A stretch of DNA of 11,199 nucleotides from JALOAT01 sp050179875 (GCA_050179875.1 JBFXES010000087.1:1-11199), one strand, 5' to 3'. Counted from the first letter of the stretch, positions 1 to 7,470 are shown. Made by a program: numbers and translations. Notes: generated by a model not told the origin, from the sequence alone.

Positions 1-1944
1 CGCCGCTACAAGGACGGCGACAACAAGCGCCGCGCTTGGAATCAGGAGATCTGGCAGGCCGGCTGGACCCACAAGTGCCCCACCTACGTGCACCGCACGC
101 CGCCTTGCCAGGGCAGCTGCCCCGCCGGTGAAGACATCCGCGGCTGGCTGGACATCATTCGCGGCGTGGAGAAGGCCCCCGCCGGCATGACCATGCAGGA
201 GTACGCCTTCCGCCGCTCCACCGACGCCAACCCCTTCCCCTCCGTGATGGGCCGCGTGTGCCCGGCGCCGTGCGAAGACGGCTGCAATCGCAACCAGGTG
301 GAAGACCACGTCGGCATCAACTCCGTCGAACAGTACATCGGTGACCAGGCCCTGAAGGCCGGGCTGCAGTTCGAAGCCGGCGCCGACACCGGCAAGAAGG
401 TCGCCATCATCGGCGGCGGCCCCGCCGGTCTGGCCGCGGCCTACCAGCTGCGTCGCCGGGGCCACGGCGTGACCATTTTCGAAGCCCTGCCCCAGCTCGG
501 CGGCATGATGCGCTACGGCATCCCCGGCTACCGCATGCCCCGCGACGTGCTCGACGGCGAGATCAGCCGCATCGTCGGCATGGGCGTGGAAGTGAAGTGC
601 GGCGTGAAGGTAGGCAAGGACATCCAGCTCGCCGACCTGGAGAAGCAGTACGACGCGATCATCCTCGCCCTGGGCGCCCAGTCCGGCCGTCCCCTGCCCG
701 TGCCCGGCTTCGATGCGGTGAACTGCATCTCCGGCGTGGCCTTCCTGGCCGCCTTCAATGAAGGGCGCCTGACCCACGTGTCCGGCAAGGTGCTGGTCAT
801 CGGCGGCGGCGACACCTCCATCGACGTGGCCTCCGTGGCACGTCGCCTCGGCCACATCACCGTGGAAAACGAGAAGGACCGTCCCGAGTACATCATCCTG
901 GGCCACACCGCCTCCGACGTGGCCAAGAGCGCCAAGCGCCAGGGCGCCGACGTAACCCTGATCTCCCGCTCGCCCATCGAGAAGATGCCCGCGGCCCAGC
1001 ATGAGATCGAGGACGCCACCCGCGAGGGCGTGAAGATCATCGGCCAGCTGAGCCCGGTGGAAGTGATCAAGGGCGCCGACGGTCGCGCCACCGGCCTGAA
1101 GGTCGCCAAGCTGGACGACAAGGGCAAGGCCATCGAGGGCTCGGAGTTCGTCATCGAGGCCGACCTGATCGTGGCGGCCATCGGCCAGACCGGCAACCTC
1201 GAGGGCATGGAATCTTTCGCCAATGCCCGCGGCCTCATCGACGCCGACAAGCACTTCCAGGTGCCGAACAAGCCCGGCTATTTCGTCTGCGGCGACATCG
1301 TGCGTCCCCACCTGCTCACCACGGCCATCGGCCAGGCCTCCGTCGCGGTCGAGAGCGTGGACCACTACCTGAAGCATGAGCAGCTGGTGAATCGTCCCAA
1401 GGTGGACGTGCACCACTTCAACCTGCTGAACAAGCTGCGTGAAGCGGGCCTGCAGCCCGAAACCTTCAAGCCCCGCGCCAAGGAAGAGATCGTCCAGGCC
1501 GAGGGTTTTGCGAAGGAAATCGACCTGGGCCTGCGCGGCACCTCCGCCGACAAGTTCGCGGTACACAACTACGAAGACCGCTCGGCGCACGAGATCATCT
1601 CCGCCGACGAGCTGTTCCTGGGTCACTTCGCCTTCGCGCCGCGCAACAAGCGCAAGCATGTGGAAGTGGATGCGGACCAGGTGCTGGGTCACTTCGAGGA
1701 GCGCCTCATCCCGCTGTCCGAGCAGGAGGTCATCGCCGAGGCCAAGCGCTGCATGAGCTGCGGCATGTGCTTCGAGTGCGACAACTGCGTGGTGTTCTGC
1801 CCGCAGGACGCCGTGAAGAAGACGCCCAAGAAGGAGGCCACCACCGGCCGTTACGTGTACACCGAGTACTCCAAGTGCATCGGTTGCCACATCTGCGCCG
1901 ACGTGTGCCCCACCGGCTACATCCAGATGGGCATGGGTGAATAA
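1..1944 (+). CDS. dsrL: DsrL, iron-sulfur flavoprotein NAD(P)H oxidoreductase (5' end cut off)
   Basis: The frame is open from base 1, so the start lies upstream; 647 residues are visible, and by comparison with the roughly 655-residue family only a few are missing. The GTG at 88 is an internal valine. Numbered from the first visible codon, a GltD-like N-terminal Fe-S region has Cys26, 36, 40, 87, 91 and 95. An FAD-type Rossmann motif GGGPAG lies at about 138 and an NAD(P)H Rossmann motif GGGDTSID at about 268. A linker of roughly 110 residues follows, then a C-terminal two-cluster ferredoxin module (Cys584, 587, 590, 593, 596 and 600; then CIGCHIC from 626 and Cys636). In the sulfur-oxidizing pathway DsrL is a cytoplasmic partner of DsrAB that passes electrons from sulfide or persulfide oxidation to NAD(P)+. 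The linker and the dsrJOP neighbours suggest the oxidative (DsrL-1) type; that subtype is inference. dsrJ follows after 10 bases. Confidence 0.95.
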   Translation, partial: RRYKDGDNKRRAWNQEIWQAGWTHKCPTYVHRTPPCQGSCPAGEDIRGWLDIIRGVEKAPAGMTMQEYAFRRSTDANPFPSVMGRVCPAPCEDGCNRNQVEDHVGINSVEQYIGDQALKAGLQFEAGADTGKKVAIIGGGPAGLAAAYQLRRRGHGVTIFEALPQLGGMMRYGIPGYRMPRDVLDGEISRIVGMGVEVKCGVKVGKDIQLADLEKQYDAIILALGAQSGRPLPVPGFDAVNCISGVAFLAAFNEGRLTHVSGKVLVIGGGDTSIDVASVARRLGHITVENEKDRPEYIILGHTASDVAKSAKRQGADVTLISRSPIEKMPAAQHEIEDATREGVKIIGQLSPVEVIKGADGRATGLKVAKLDDKGKAIEGSEFVIEADLIVAAIGQTGNLEGMESFANARGLIDADKHFQVPNKPGYFVCGDIVRPHLLTTAIGQASVAVESVDHYLKHEQLVNRPKVDVHHFNLLNKLREAGLQPETFKPRAKEEIVQAEGFAKEIDLGLRGTSADKFAVHNYEDRSAHEIISADELFLGHFAFAPRNKRKHVEVDADQVLGHFEERLIPLSEQEVIAEAKRCMSCGMCFECDNCVVFCPQDAVKKTPKKEATTGRYVYTEYSKCIGCHICADVCPTGYIQMGMGE

Positions 1945-1948
1945 GGAG
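1943..1948 (+). promoter_or_regulatory. Ribosome binding site of dsrJ (decides the start)
   Basis: AAGGAG overlaps the dsrL stop codon and lies 6 bases before the ATG at 1955. This selects the ATG over the in-frame GTG at 1937, which lies inside dsrL, has no such site and would add six polar residues before the signal peptide. Confidence 0.75.
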
Positions 1949-1954
1949 CCAGCA

Positions 1955-2449
1955 ATGAAGCGGTTTACCAAGCTGTTCCACACGGCGGTGCTGGTGCTGA
2001 CGCTGTCGGCACCGGCCGTGGCCGCCGGGGGCGGCCGGGTGCCGATGCCTCAACTGCCCGAGGCCAAGGGTGATCAGTGCGTCGAAGACACGGATGTCAT
2101 GCGCCGCAAGCACATGGATTACCTGATGGTCCATCGCGACAAGACCATGCGCGAGGGCGTGCGCACGCCGAAGCACAGCCTCAAGGAGTGCCTCGAGTGT
2201 CACGCCTCCGCGCAGGAAGAAGTCGCCGCCGGTCAGGACCAGGGTCAGCACTTCTGCAAGAGCTGCCACATGTACGCGGGCGTGAAGATCGACTGCTTCG
2301 AGTGTCACGCCACCAGGCCCGAGAAGACCACCACGTTCCACCCCATCGTCACGCCCGGGATGGAACATGCCGCCGCAGCGCACCAGCCTGCGGGTGAGCT
2401 GCTCAACCAGCTCGCGGGTGTCAGCGAACAGACAGGTGCAACAGAATGA
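1955..2449 (+). CDS. dsrJ: DsrJ, periplasmic triheme cytochrome c
   Basis: This is the periplasmic triheme cytochrome c subunit of the DsrMKJOP complex, 164 residues from the ATG at 1955. Residues 1-24 form a Sec-type signal (KRF start, hydrophobic LVLTLSAPAVAA) with likely cleavage near AVAA/G; it could instead remain as an anchor. Three CxxCH heme sites are visible: CLECH 79-83, CKSCH 101-105 and CFECH 114-118. Cys42, in GDQCVED, sits where characterized DsrJ has the unusual cysteine axial ligand of a His/Cys heme, thought to matter for sulfur chemistry. That assignment rests on position. His53, His60, His74 and several methionines could supply other ligands. The stop overlaps the dsrO start in ATGA (4 bases), indicating translational coupling. 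Confidence 0.95.
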   Translation: MKRFTKLFHTAVLVLTLSAPAVAAGGGRVPMPQLPEAKGDQCVEDTDVMRRKHMDYLMVHRDKTMREGVRTPKHSLKECLECHASAQEEVAAGQDQGQHFCKSCHMYAGVKIDCFECHATRPEKTTTFHPIVTPGMEHAAAAHQPAGELLNQLAGVSEQTGATE

Positions 2450-3192
2450 GCGAACAGAAGCATCCGGACATCGCCCGTCGTGAGTTCCTGAGCAGTAGCG
2501 CCAGGCTCGCCGCGGGTGTCTCCCTGGCCTCGGGGGTGATGCTGTACGGCGTGGCGCAGGCCAAGCCGGTCGACGCAGCCGTCACCAGCAAGGTACGCTG
2601 GGGCATGCTCATCGACACCAACAAGTGTTCGAGCGGCTGCGATGCCTGCGTGAAGGGTTGCAACGAGTGGAACGGGCTCAAGGGCCACGGCCGTCCGCAG
2701 ACGGACGCCCAGTGGATCCGCAAGGTGGACCTGCGCAACAAGGCCACCGGCTCGGTGCACTCCCTGCCCATGATGTGCCAGCACTGCGAGAACCCGCCCT
2801 GCGCGGACGTGTGCCCCACGGGTGCGTCGTTCAAGCGCGCCGACGGCATCGTGCTGGTGGACAAGCACATCTGCATCGGCTGCCGCTACTGCATGATGGC
2901 CTGCCCCTACAAGGCGCGTTCCTTCATCCACGAGGAGGTCACCGACCAGCGTCCCCATGCCCCGCGCGGCAAGGGCACGGTCGAGGCCTGCACCCTGTGC
3001 GTCACCCGCGTGGACGAGGGTCAGCAGCCCGCCTGCGTCGAGGCCTGCAGCCGGGATGGCCACAAGGCGATCATCTTCGGCGACCTGAACGATCCCAACA
3101 GCGAGATCGCGCAGACCGTCAAGACCTACGCCACCACCGCCATCCGCGCCGACCTCGGCCTGAACCCCGGCGTGCGCTACCGCGGCATCTAA
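2446..3192 (+). CDS. dsrO: DsrO, Tat-exported four-cluster ferredoxin
   Basis: This is the periplasmic iron-sulfur subunit of DsrMKJOP, related to DMSO-reductase subunit B/HmeA proteins; 248 residues. A twin-arginine signal is clear: ARREFLS at 10-16 followed by a hydrophobic stretch ending GVAQA near 39. Four cysteine groups fit four [4Fe-4S] clusters: Cys61, 65, 68 and 72 (CX3CX2CX3C); Cys111, 114, 119 and 123, ending CPTG; Cys143, 146, 149 and 153 (CIGCRYC then CPY); and Cys182, 185, 197 and 201. The protein would be folded with its clusters in the cytoplasm, exported by Tat, and would pass electrons between DsrJ and DsrP outside the inner membrane. The start overlaps dsrJ by 4 bases; dsrP follows after 19 bases. 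Confidence 0.95.
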   Translation: MSEQKHPDIARREFLSSSARLAAGVSLASGVMLYGVAQAKPVDAAVTSKVRWGMLIDTNKCSSGCDACVKGCNEWNGLKGHGRPQTDAQWIRKVDLRNKATGSVHSLPMMCQHCENPPCADVCPTGASFKRADGIVLVDKHICIGCRYCMMACPYKARSFIHEEVTDQRPHAPRGKGTVEACTLCVTRVDEGQQPACVEACSRDGHKAIIFGDLNDPNSEIAQTVKTYATTAIRADLGLNPGVRYRGI

Positions 3193-3211
3193 CGATTCGG
3201 AAGGCTGAAAG

Positions 3212-4441
3212 ATGAAGAAAGTGCGCTTTACGCAAATCGAGGGTGGTCAGGGCTTCTGGGCCCTGCTCGCCATCCTGGGCGCGGTCATCCTTGCCGGCCT
3301 GGGCGCCGTGTACCACATGGAGCACAACGGCCACTGGGTCACGGGCATGAACAACCAGATCGTCTGGGGCATGCCGCACGTGTTCGCGATCTTCCTGATC
3401 GTGGCCGCCTCCGGCGCCCTGAACGTCGCGTCCATCGGTTCGGTGTTCGGCAAGTCCATGTACAAGCCCCTGGCGCCGCTGTCCGGCCTGCTGGCCATCG
3501 CGCTGCTGGCCGGCGGTCTCGCCGTGCTGGTGCTCGACCTGGGCCGTCCGGACCGCCTGGTCGTGGCCATGACCAAGTACAACTTCAAATCCATCTTCGC
3601 GTGGAACGTGATCCTGTACACCGGCTTCATGGTCATCGTGGGCGCCTACCTGTGGACCATGCTGGACCGTTCCATGAAGAAGTTCAGCGGCAAGGTGGGC
3701 TTCGTGGCCTTCCTGTGGCGCCTCATCCTCACCACCGGTACCGGCTCCATCTTCGGCTTCCTGGTGTCCCGTCAGGCCTTCGACGAGGCGATCATGGCCC
3801 CCATGTTCGTGGTCATGTCCTTCTCCTACGGCCTGGCCGTGTTCCTGCTGGTGCTCATGGCCGCCTACCGCATGACGGACCGCCCACTGGGCGACGCCGT
3901 GCTGTTCCGCCTGAAGAACCTGCTGGGCGTATTCGTGGGCGGCGTGCTCTACTTCGTGCTCGCCTACCACCTGATGAACCTCTACGCCACCGAGCATCAC
4001 GGCGTCGAAGCCTTCATCCTGCGTGACGGCGGCATCTTCACCGCCCTGTTCTGGGTGGTGCAGATCGGCCTCGGCAGCCTGCTGCCCCTGGCCCTCATCT
4101 ATCACCCGAGCACCGGCAAGTCCCGCAGCATGATCGCCACCGCCGCGGCCCTGGTCATCATCGGCGGCTTCGCCCAGGTCTACGTGATCGTGATCGGCGG
4201 CCAGGCCTTCCCCATGACCATCTTCCCGGGCTTCGAGGCCACCAGCAGCTTCGCGGACGGCGCGATCAACAGCTACTCGCCCACGCTGGCAGAAGTGCTG
4301 CTCGGCTTTGCCGGCATCGCTATCGCCCTGGCGGCGACCACCGTTGCCCTGAAGCTCCTGCGCTTCCTGCCCGAATCCCTGGGCGACGAGCAGGTGGCCG
4401 CCAAGGACGAGGACACCGCAGCGGTCAAAGCCGCGGCATAA
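3212..4441 (+). CDS. dsrP: DsrP, NrfD/PsrC-family integral membrane subunit
   Basis: This is the membrane quinone-interacting subunit of DsrMKJOP, of the NrfD/PsrC/HmeB family; 409 residues. About ten hydrophobic segments can be read, near residues 14-37, 51-73, 88-110, 125-148, 167-187, 193-216, 231-256, 270-294, 305-328 and 357-382, with a charged, alanine-rich C-terminal tail. Tryptophans and histidines near the membrane borders are typical of quinone-linked NrfD proteins. The purified homologue has been reported to contain heme b; no soluble heme motif is expected or seen here. The ATG at 3212 is preceded by GGAAGG at 3199-3204. It is the last gene of the L-J-O-P run and is followed by a strong hairpin, suggesting a transcription boundary or attenuation point. 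Confidence 0.93.
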   Translation: MKKVRFTQIEGGQGFWALLAILGAVILAGLGAVYHMEHNGHWVTGMNNQIVWGMPHVFAIFLIVAASGALNVASIGSVFGKSMYKPLAPLSGLLAIALLAGGLAVLVLDLGRPDRLVVAMTKYNFKSIFAWNVILYTGFMVIVGAYLWTMLDRSMKKFSGKVGFVAFLWRLILTTGTGSIFGFLVSRQAFDEAIMAPMFVVMSFSYGLAVFLLVLMAAYRMTDRPLGDAVLFRLKNLLGVFVGGVLYFVLAYHLMNLYATEHHGVEAFILRDGGIFTALFWVVQIGLGSLLPLALIYHPSTGKSRSMIATAAALVIIGGFAQVYVIVIGGQAFPMTIFPGFEATSSFADGAINSYSPTLAEVLLGFAGIAIALAATTVALKLLRFLPESLGDEQVAAKDEDTAAVKAAA

Positions 4442-4459
4442 GGACCCCGCCCCGGCCGA

Positions 4460-4494
4460 ACGACACCGCTGCTCCGCAAGGACAGCGGTGTCGT
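4460..4494 (+). terminator. Hairpin with GCAA tetraloop after dsrP
   Basis: A perfect 12-bp stem (4460-4471 with 4483-4494) is extended inward, past one bulged C at 4472, by three more pairs (4473-4475 with 4480-4482) that close a GCAA tetraloop. The next bases read CGTCTTTGG, so the T-run is poor. It begins 18 bases after the dsrP stop. It may be an intrinsic terminator of modest strength or an RNA-stabilizing 3' structure that lets dsrLJOP be expressed differently from downstream genes. Confidence 0.6.
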
Positions 4495-4546
4495 CGTCTT
4501 TGGGGTACCCTGATGGGCGGTAAGGTCTTACAGTGCCAAAAGATCA

Positions 4547-4624
4547 AACCACGGGGAACACGGGGCACACGGGGAAGGAATGAATCCCCTCTTTTCCCCC
4601 GTGTTCCCCGTGTACCCCGTGGTT
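4547..4624. repeat. Palindromic extragenic element with iterated ACACGGGG units
   Basis: Two 28-base arms, 4547-4574 and 4597-4624, are inverted copies of each other with 26 of 28 positions matching, around a 22-base spacer. Each arm contains three CACGGGG cores spaced 9 bases apart, so the element is both an inverted repeat and an internal tandem repeat. A run of six T residues (4630-4635) follows the right arm by 5 bases, and the AAGGTGAGG ribosome-binding region of the next gene begins directly after. It resembles dispersed extragenic palindromes seen in many bacterial genomes. It could act as a terminator, an attenuator or a mobile repeat; which one cannot be told from one copy. Confidence 0.75.
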
Positions 4625-4647
4625 AATGCTTTTTTCGAAGGTGAGGC

Positions 4648-5649
4648 ATGAGCGAAGAACATGCGTTTGCGCAGTACATCCGGATTCTCGGCAAGGGCCG
4701 TAACGGTTCGCGCGCCCTGAGCGGGCAGGAGGCCTTCGATGCCATGTCCCTGATCATGAGCGACCAGGTGCAGCCCATTCAGTTGGGCGCCTTTCTCATG
4801 CTCATGCGCGTCAAGGAGGAGACACCCGAGGAAGTGGCGGCCTTCGTGCGCGCCATCCGTGCGCACCTGAACGTCCCCAAGGACGGCGTGAACGTGGACC
4901 TGGACTGGTCCTCCTATGCGGGCAAGAAGCGCCAGTTGCCCTGGTATCTGCTGGCCACCCTGCTCATGGCCGAGAGCGGCATCCGCGTGTTCATGCACGG
5001 CGCCAGCGGCCACACCGCAGGCCGCATCTACACCAAGAACGTGCTGCCCATGCTGGGCGTGCCCGTGGCCACCAGTTTCGAGGAGGCCCGGCGACACCTG
5101 GGCGAGATGAATTTCGCCTACATGGACCTGGAACACCTGAGCCCCAAGCTGCACCACATCATCGAGCTGCGCCCCCTGCTCGGCCTGCGCTCGCCAGTGC
5201 ACACCATCGCGCGCCTGCTCAACCCCTTCGATGCGCCTTACATGATGCAAGGCATCTTCCACCCCGGTTATCGCCCCACCCACCAGGTGGCGGCGCAGTT
5301 GCTGGGGCAGCCCCACATGGCGGTCATCAAGGGCGAAGGCGGCGAGATCGAGCGCAACCCCGACAGTTCCTGTCTCATCCAGGGCGTGCACAACGGTGAG
5401 CTGACCGAGGAGGAATGGCCGCCCATGTTCGATAAGCGCCACGTGCGCAACGACGAACTGGACGTGAGCCGCCTCGCGCGCGTGTGGGCCGGCACGGAGG
5501 AAGACGATTACGGCGTGGCCGCCGTGATCGGCACCGTGGCGCTCACCCTGCACATGATGGGCCGCGCCCGGGACCGCGCCGATGCCGAGGCCCAGGCCAC
5601 GGCCATGTGGCAGGCCCGCAACCGGGAGAAGTTCCGGGCGGCGGCATGA
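4648..5649 (+). CDS. TrpD2/YbiB-like glycosyltransferase-fold protein
   Basis: The 333-residue product resembles the TrpD2 (YbiB-like) branch of the anthranilate phosphoribosyltransferase/nucleoside phosphorylase fold, often annotated as glycosyl transferase family protein. An N-terminal helical domain (about 1-70, with LSGQEAFDAM and QLGAFLMLMRVKEET) is followed by the alpha/beta domain. Where true TrpD has the PRPP-binding GTGGD loop, this protein has DWSSYAGKKRQLPW at about 86-99, followed by a conserved-looking VFMHGASGHTAGR. That argues against phosphoribosyl transfer. E. coli YbiB is reported to bind nucleic acid rather than PRPP. The start has AAGGTGAGG just upstream. Its stop overlaps the dsrN start by 4 bases (ATGA), so the two are probably translated together. 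Its role in sulfur oxidation is unknown; tryptophan synthesis is unlikely, since no other trp gene is nearby. Confidence 0.85.
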   Translation: MSEEHAFAQYIRILGKGRNGSRALSGQEAFDAMSLIMSDQVQPIQLGAFLMLMRVKEETPEEVAAFVRAIRAHLNVPKDGVNVDLDWSSYAGKKRQLPWYLLATLLMAESGIRVFMHGASGHTAGRIYTKNVLPMLGVPVATSFEEARRHLGEMNFAYMDLEHLSPKLHHIIELRPLLGLRSPVHTIARLLNPFDAPYMMQGIFHPGYRPTHQVAAQLLGQPHMAVIKGEGGEIERNPDSSCLIQGVHNGELTEEEWPPMFDKRHVRNDELDVSRLARVWAGTEEDDYGVAAVIGTVALTLHMMGRARDRADAEAQATAMWQARNREKFRAAA

Positions 5650-7031
5650 TGGGCCACTTCCTCGTCGCCGCGCCCCACAAGTCCTCGGGCAAGACCACGC
5701 TCACGCTGGGGATCTGCGCGGCGCTGGCCGCGCGCAGCCGCCGCGTACAGCCCTTCAAGAAGGGGCCGGACTTCATCGACCCCATGTGGCTGGACGCGGC
5801 CAGCGGACGGCCCTGCTACAACCTCGACCTGCACCTGATGCAGGCCGACGAAATCCGCAGCATCTTCGCGCGCCATGCCACCGCAGCGGACATCGCGGTC
5901 ATCGAAGGCAACATGGGGCTGTTCGACAGCCTGGACGTAGAGGGCACCCAGAGCAATGCCGCCCTCGCCGCCCTGCTCGGCAGCCCGGTGGTGCTGGTGG
6001 TGGACGTGCGCGGCATGACGCGCAGTGTCGTGCCGTTGTTGCTCGGGTTCCAGCGCTTCGACCCGTCCATCCGCATCGCCGGCGTGATCCTGAACAAGGT
6101 CGCCGGCACGCGCCATGAAAAGCGCCTGCGCGAGGCGGTGGCCCATTACACCGATCTGCCCGTGCTCGGTGTGGTGCATCGTGACCCGCGCCTGGCCATC
6201 GACGAGCGCCACCTTGGGCTCATACCGAGCAACGAGGAGGCCGAGGCCCAGGCCGTGCTGCGGGACATCACCGCCGCCGTGCACGACTACATCGATCTGG
6301 ACGCGCTGGAGCGGCTCGCCGCCACCGCAACGCCGCCGGGTCCTGTCCCATCGCCGCGCGCCATCGTCCCCGGCCCGACGGTGCGCATCGGCATCGCGCG
6401 CGACCGCGCCTTCGGTTTCTATTACCCGGACGATCTGGAGGCCCTGCGGGCGGCGGGCGCCGAGCTGGTGTCGTTCGATACCCTGCACGACAGCCGCTTG
6501 CCCGAGGTGGACGGGCTATTCATCGGCGGCGGCTTTCCCGAAACCCAGATGGACGCGCTCGCGGCCAACAGCGGCATGCGCCAGTCCGTGCGTGCGGCCA
6601 TCGAGTCCGGGATGCCCGCCTATGCCGAGTGCGGCGGCCTCATGTATCTCACCCGCTCCATCGTCTGGCAGGGCCGGTGTGCGGACATGGTGGGCGTCAT
6701 CCCGGCCGACACGGTCATGACCGACAAACCCGTGGGCCGCGGCTACACCCGCCTGAAAACCACGGGCGCCGCCCCGTGGGCGCCCTGCCCGGCCGGTCTC
6801 GCCTTCGACGCCCACGAGTTTCATTATTCGCACCTGGAAAACCTGCCGGCAGGGCTCACCTACGCCTATGAGGTCGAGCGCGGCGCCGGTATCGACGGTG
6901 GCCACGACGGCATCGTCTACAAGAACCTGCTCGCCAATTACGCGCACCTGCGTCACTTGGACGGCAGCCCCTGGGCCGGCGCCTTCGTGGATTTCGTGAG
7001 GCGGGTCCGCGGCCTTTCACACACCGCCTGA
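5646..7031 (+). CDS. dsrN: DsrN, siroheme amidase (CbiA/CobB family)
   Basis: A 461-residue glutamine-dependent amidotransferase of the cobyrinic acid a,c-diamide synthase family. In dsr operons this protein converts siroheme to the amidated form used by DsrAB. The N-terminal ATP-binding domain carries the P-loop HKSSGKTT at 11-18, then KKGPDFIDPMW and EGNMGLFDS. The C-terminal class I glutaminase-like domain starts near 240, with GGGFPE at about 294, the nucleophile Cys329 in AECGGLMY and His396 in YSHLEN. The ATG at 5646 overlaps the stop of the preceding gene; a second ATG at 5649 is an equally possible start. The same fold serves in cobalamin synthesis, but no cob/cbi gene is near and dsrR follows after 20 bases, so the siroheme role is preferred. 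All catalytic motifs look intact. Confidence 0.92.
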   Translation: MMGHFLVAAPHKSSGKTTLTLGICAALAARSRRVQPFKKGPDFIDPMWLDAASGRPCYNLDLHLMQADEIRSIFARHATAADIAVIEGNMGLFDSLDVEGTQSNAALAALLGSPVVLVVDVRGMTRSVVPLLLGFQRFDPSIRIAGVILNKVAGTRHEKRLREAVAHYTDLPVLGVVHRDPRLAIDERHLGLIPSNEEAEAQAVLRDITAAVHDYIDLDALERLAATATPPGPVPSPRAIVPGPTVRIGIARDRAFGFYYPDDLEALRAAGAELVSFDTLHDSRLPEVDGLFIGGGFPETQMDALAANSGMRQSVRAAIESGMPAYAECGGLMYLTRSIVWQGRCADMVGVIPADTVMTDKPVGRGYTRLKTTGAAPWAPCPAGLAFDAHEFHYSHLENLPAGLTYAYEVERGAGIDGGHDGIVYKNLLANYAHLRHLDGSPWAGAFVDFVRRVRGLSHTA

Positions 7032-7051
7032 ATCAAACCAAGGAGAGCAGC

Positions 7052-7426
7052 ATGATCACCGTGACACCCGACGCCGCCAAGCAGATCCTCGCCGCCGCCG
7101 AGCAGGGCGGCATGCAGAACCTTTCGCTGCGCCTCGCCGCCCGCCGCCAGGGCGACGGTTCCATCGAATACGGCATGGGCTTCGACGAATGCTCGGACGA
7201 CGATCTGGTCTTCAAATGTGAAGGCATCGAGGTCATCATCCATCCCGCCCACGAACAACTCCTCACCGGCGCCACGCTGGACTACGTGGAACTGGAGCCC
7301 GGTGAGTTCCGGTTCATTTTCCTGAACCCCAACGACCCCCATTTCGTCCCGCCCGGCTCCAACCAGGGCGGCTGCGGCTCAGGCGGCAAGTCCGGCGGTT
7401 GCGGCGGCGGTTGCAGCTGCGGCTGA
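7052..7426 (+). CDS. dsrR: DsrR, A-type (IscA-like) scaffold relative with Gly/Cys tail
   Basis: A 124-residue IscA-like protein. AAGGAG at 7040-7045 supports the ATG at 7052. The core (1-98) keeps the A-type fold signature: LRLAARRQGDG in the first-cysteine region, ATLDYVELEPGEFRF, then FLNPNDP. The three cysteines that IscA uses for Fe-S binding are not in their usual places: Asp35 stands where Cys35 would be, and the C-terminal CGCG is replaced by HFVPPG. This agrees with the Allochromatium vinosum homologue, reported not to bind Fe-S and to act in post-transcriptional control of the dsr genes. After residue 101 an added tail rich in glycine holds Cys108, 117, 121 and 123, which could bind metal. 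Cys47 and Cys56 lie in the core. It is the last recognisable dsr gene here; no dsrS follows. Confidence 0.9.
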   Translation: MITVTPDAAKQILAAAEQGGMQNLSLRLAARRQGDGSIEYGMGFDECSDDDLVFKCEGIEVIIHPAHEQLLTGATLDYVELEPGEFRFIFLNPNDPHFVPPGSNQGGCGSGGKSGGCGGGCSCG

Positions 7427-7450
7427 TCCATTCCCCCGCGGCAAGTCCAA

Positions 7451-7470
7451 GCGCGCCCCTGCGGGCGCGC
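7451..7470 (+). terminator. GC hairpin after dsrR
   Basis: A perfect 8-bp inverted repeat (GCGCGCCC at 7451-7458, GGGCGCGC at 7463-7470) with a four-base loop lies 25 bases after the dsrR stop. No T-run follows, so it is at best a weak intrinsic terminator or a 3' protecting structure at the end of the dsr transcript. Confidence 0.45.

Noticed and set aside
88..90. GTG as the start of dsrL
   Set aside because: The reading frame continues upstream to the window edge and encodes the conserved N-terminal Fe-S segment with Cys26, so the true start is outside the window.
3119..4105. Open frame of about 330 codons on the - strand opposite dsrP
   Set aside because: The product is dominated by His, Glu, Gln and Gly, the reverse-frame image of a GC-rich membrane protein gene; no family match is apparent.
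4506..4522. TACC and GGTA half-sites resembling a NarL 7-2-7 heptamer pair
   Set aside because: The spacing is one base too long and the inner positions do not fit the heptamer consensus.
4520..4531. Short inverted repeat GTAAG-GT-CTTAC
   Set aside because: Five base pairs with a two-base loop is too short to call an operator or hairpin without other support.
4528..5553. Open frame on the - strand running through the palindromic element and the TrpD2-like gene
   Set aside because: Its first part is only the translated repeat (GYTGNTGEK, CAPCSPW) and the rest is a shadow of the + strand gene.
5484..5645. N-terminal extension of dsrN from an earlier start
   Set aside because: The family starts right before the HFLVAAPHKSSGKTT segment; the extension would be Arg/Gly/His-rich shadow sequence inside the TrpD2-like gene.
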